A stretch of 54,077 nt of DNA, taken from Candidatus Goldiibacteriota bacterium HGW-Goldbacteria-1 (GTDB lineage Bacteria > Oederibacteriota > PGYV01). The notes under the pieces are model-generated. The model saw only the letters and a list, made by a program, of their open reading frames with translations. It had not been told where the DNA came from and did no database searches. The stretch spans positions 1 through 54,077 of the forward strand of contig PGYV01000016.1 in assembly GCA_002839855.1 (NCBI GenBank), read 5' to 3'. This document shows, piece by piece, positions 52,450 to 54,077 of the stretch. Both the position numbers and the translations under genes were made by a program. How positions within the stretch are numbered: the first letter of the stretch is position 1; every line of letters begins with the position of its first letter.

Positions 52450-53391
52450 ATGATAAAAAGGTATTTAATTACGGCTGTTACGGCTGTATTTATGTTTGTT
52501 TTAACGTTAACTTCATATGCTGACCAGGGCACAACTTCCGCTGTATTTTTAAAGCTGGAGCAGGGTGCAAGGCCTATTGCAATGGGCGGGGCTTACACGG
52601 CAGTTGCGGACGACGTACATTCAATTCTTTGGAATCCTGCGGGCTTATCACAGCTTCAGGGATTTCAGGTATCATTTATGCATACTATGTGGTTCGCGGA
52701 TATTTTTTATGACTATCTTGCGCTTGCATATCCTGCCGGTGAAATTGGTACTTTTGGGCTTTCGGTGGTTTATGTAAATTCAGGGGATATTAAAAAGTGG
52801 GATATTTTAGGAAATCCGCAGGGTTCGTTTAATTCTTCTGACCTTGGTTTTGGTATTGCCTACGGTACCACAATCAATAAGGACCTTTCCCTTGGCGTGA
52901 CTATAAAACTTTTTAATTCCGCAATTGACGACAAATCAGCTTTTGGTTTTGCCGGTGACATCGGCGCAATATATACCACCCCCGTTGAAGGGTTAAAAGC
53001 CGGAATAGCATTTCAGAATCTGGGCCCAAAATTTGGTTTCGGTGAAGCGTTTTTGCTTCCTATAAATTTCAGGGTGGGTTTAAGCTATTCGGCGGTGAGA
53101 AATCTTATCTTAAGCCTTGATTACATCCAGCCCATAGAGACAAACGGAATCGTAGCGGCGGGCATGGAATACTGGTACAGGGATCTGCTTGTTTTAAGGC
53201 TTGGCTATCAGTATCAGGGAATGCTTGATAAAAACTATTACTATGAAAACTACGCCGGCCCGTCAATACTTGCGGGATTTGTAATCGGCGCGGGAATAAA
53301 GATAGATATATATTCGGTGGATTACGCGTACAGACAGTACGGTGTTCTTGAAAGCACACACAGGATAGGGCTTACGGTTAAGTTTAAGTAA
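52450..53391 (+). CDS. PorV/PorQ-like (UPF0164) outer-membrane protein
   Basis: 313 residues from the ATG at 52450 (GAGGTG 8 bp upstream; a TTG two codons earlier is less likely). Signal peptide about 1-24. The family hallmark follows: LEQGARPIAMGGAYTAVADDVHSILWNPAGLSQL. The rest is amphipathic strand sequence to the C-terminus (ESTHRIGLTVKFK), as expected of a 14-stranded barrel. It is a paralogue of the barrel part of the 13634 gene but lacks FN3 domains. It has its own strong promoter. The role may be in outer-membrane export or as a transporter of the FadL type, to which PorV is related. Confidence 0.88.
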   Translation: MIKRYLITAVTAVFMFVLTLTSYADQGTTSAVFLKLEQGARPIAMGGAYTAVADDVHSILWNPAGLSQLQGFQVSFMHTMWFADIFYDYLALAYPAGEIGTFGLSVVYVNSGDIKKWDILGNPQGSFNSSDLGFGIAYGTTINKDLSLGVTIKLFNSAIDDKSAFGFAGDIGAIYTTPVEGLKAGIAFQNLGPKFGFGEAFLLPINFRVGLSYSAVRNLILSLDYIQPIETNGIVAAGMEYWYRDLLVLRLGYQYQGMLDKNYYYENYAGPSILAGFVIGAGIKIDIYSVDYAYRQYGVLESTHRIGLTVKFK

Positions 53392-53392
53392 A

Positions 53393-53785
53393 ATGCACAC
53401 GCTTGAAATCAACACCACAAAAAGGTGTGAGCTGGTTGAAATAACAGCTGATGTGCAGGCGGTGGTTGACTTAAATAAAGCGCGGGACGGAATGGTATTT
53501 TTAATGGTACCTCACACTACTGCGGGCCTTACCGTTAATGAAAATGCAGACCCTGCGGTAACAAAAGATATACTAAGAAAAATGCAGGATATGATTCCGG
53601 TTAATGACGGCTATATTCACGCCGAAGGCAATTCGGATTCCCATATTAAACAGTCTTTGTTTGGCTGTGAAATGTTTTTTATTGTTGAAAACGGAAAGCT
53701 TGTCCTTGGTACCTGGCAGGGGATTTATTTCTGCGAATTTGACGGGCCAAGAAAAAGAAAAATACACATAAAAATAACAGGATGA
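53393..53785 (+). CDS. yjbQ: YjbQ-family protein (UPF0047, secondary thiamine-phosphate synthase type)
   Basis: 130 residues, typical for the family. Conserved blocks are VPHTTAGLTVNENADPAV, the YIHAEGNSDSHIKQSLFG histidine motif, and LGTWQGIYFCEFDGPR. YjbQ proteins form metal-binding trimers; the E. coli member has weak thiamine-phosphate synthase activity, and the physiological role is unclear. It starts one base after the PorV-like gene stop, with no separate RBS visible, so it is probably coupled. Confidence 0.93.
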   Translation: MHTLEINTTKRCELVEITADVQAVVDLNKARDGMVFLMVPHTTAGLTVNENADPAVTKDILRKMQDMIPVNDGYIHAEGNSDSHIKQSLFGCEMFFIVENGKLVLGTWQGIYFCEFDGPRKRKIHIKITG

Positions 53786-53803
53786 CTTCATAGGAGGAAC
53801 TAA

Positions 53804-54077
53804 ATGGCGCGTGTTGTATTAAAAAACATCTGGAAAAAGTACGGAAACGTGACAGCTGTTAAGGACGCAAACATCACATGTGAAGACAAGGAATTTTTAA
53901 TCCTTGTAGGGCCGTCAGGCTGCGGAAAGACAACCACATTAAGGATGATAGCGGGCCTTGAAGAAATCACATCCGGTGAAATGTACATTGATGACAAGCT
54001 TGTAAATGACATTCCGCCAAAAGACCGCGACATAGCCATGGTTTTCCAGAACTACGCTTTGTACCCTCACATGACGG
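53804..54077 (+). CDS. ABC transporter ATP-binding protein, MalK/UgpC/MsmK type (3' end outside window)
   Basis: 91 residues are visible; the gene runs off the right edge. Walker [19 protein letters not shown] is near residue 38-55, and the Q-loop context [16 protein letters not shown] is near 76-91. These are near-universal in the CUT1 sugar-type ATPases (MalK, UgpC, MsmK). A strong AGGAGG lies 8 bp before the ATG. Such ATPases often serve several sugar transporters; the permeases would lie downstream, if present. Confidence 0.93.
   Translation, partial: MARVVLKNIWKKYGNVTAVKDANITCEDKEFLILVGPSGCGKTTTLRMIAGLEEITSGEMYIDDKLVNDIPPKDRDIAMVFQNYALYPHMT

Overview
The window is a chromosomal segment with almost every gene on the + strand. 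It comes from an uncultured-looking, diderm (Gram-negative type) bacterium. Outer-membrane biology is plain: two PorV/UPF0164-like barrels, a BamA-like barrel, three SurA/PpiC-like periplasmic proteins, six predicted lipoproteins, and secreted proteins with FlgD-like C-terminal domains. The mix of PorV-like proteins, Thr-rich linkers, a long-form HisG and a predicted Na+-type ATP synthase recalls candidate phyla such as Goldbacteria, Firestonebacteria or Elusimicrobia relatives. That placement is a guess from protein style, not a phylogenetic result.

Layout. 2-13600 is the 3' part of a giant surface protein (4,532 residues visible, 5' end outside the window) made of about 38 immunoglobulin-like units. 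These are organised in a higher-order seven-unit period of about 2.4 kb. A PorV-like barrel fused to fibronectin III domains follows directly (13634), then a membrane GAF-GAF-HD-GYP protein (15214). 17914-24344 is a housekeeping run: hisG, a membrane protein, pgi, a DUF1015 protein, rarA and a BamA-like barrel. 24586-28252 and on to 29195 hold a beta-propeller lipoprotein, a small protein and three SurA-like proteins. argC-argJ follow (29625-31810), then secreted proteins and lipoproteins (31928-36993). 37484-39651 is a sigma factor, a membrane anti-sigma-like protein with a carbohydrate-binding-like ectodomain, and a secreted free copy of that ectodomain. 40046-43064 holds a lipoprotein, an HTH-nucleotidyltransferase/HEPN pair and an AT-rich orphan. 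43469-51270 is a bifunctional-nuclease-family gene and a complete F1Fo ATP synthase operon. A lipoprotein, a second PorV-like barrel, a YjbQ-family gene and the start of a sugar-type ABC ATPase close the window.

The intergenic DNA is unusual. Three gaps are filled by degenerate 7-bp tandem arrays that begin at the stop codon of the upstream gene and switch strand orientation near their left end. At least six other gaps carry a mosaic of GTAG-headed palindromes (REP-like), near-identical terminators and degenerate 8-bp repeats in a recurring order.

The observations most worth following up are: the sigma / anti-sigma / free-ectodomain cassette (37484-39651); the stop-codon-anchored heptamer arrays; the REP-like mosaic; the seven-unit super-repeat of the giant protein; the HTH-MNT/HEPN pair, whose HEPN motif seems to lack the catalytic His; and the Na+ signature in AtpE.
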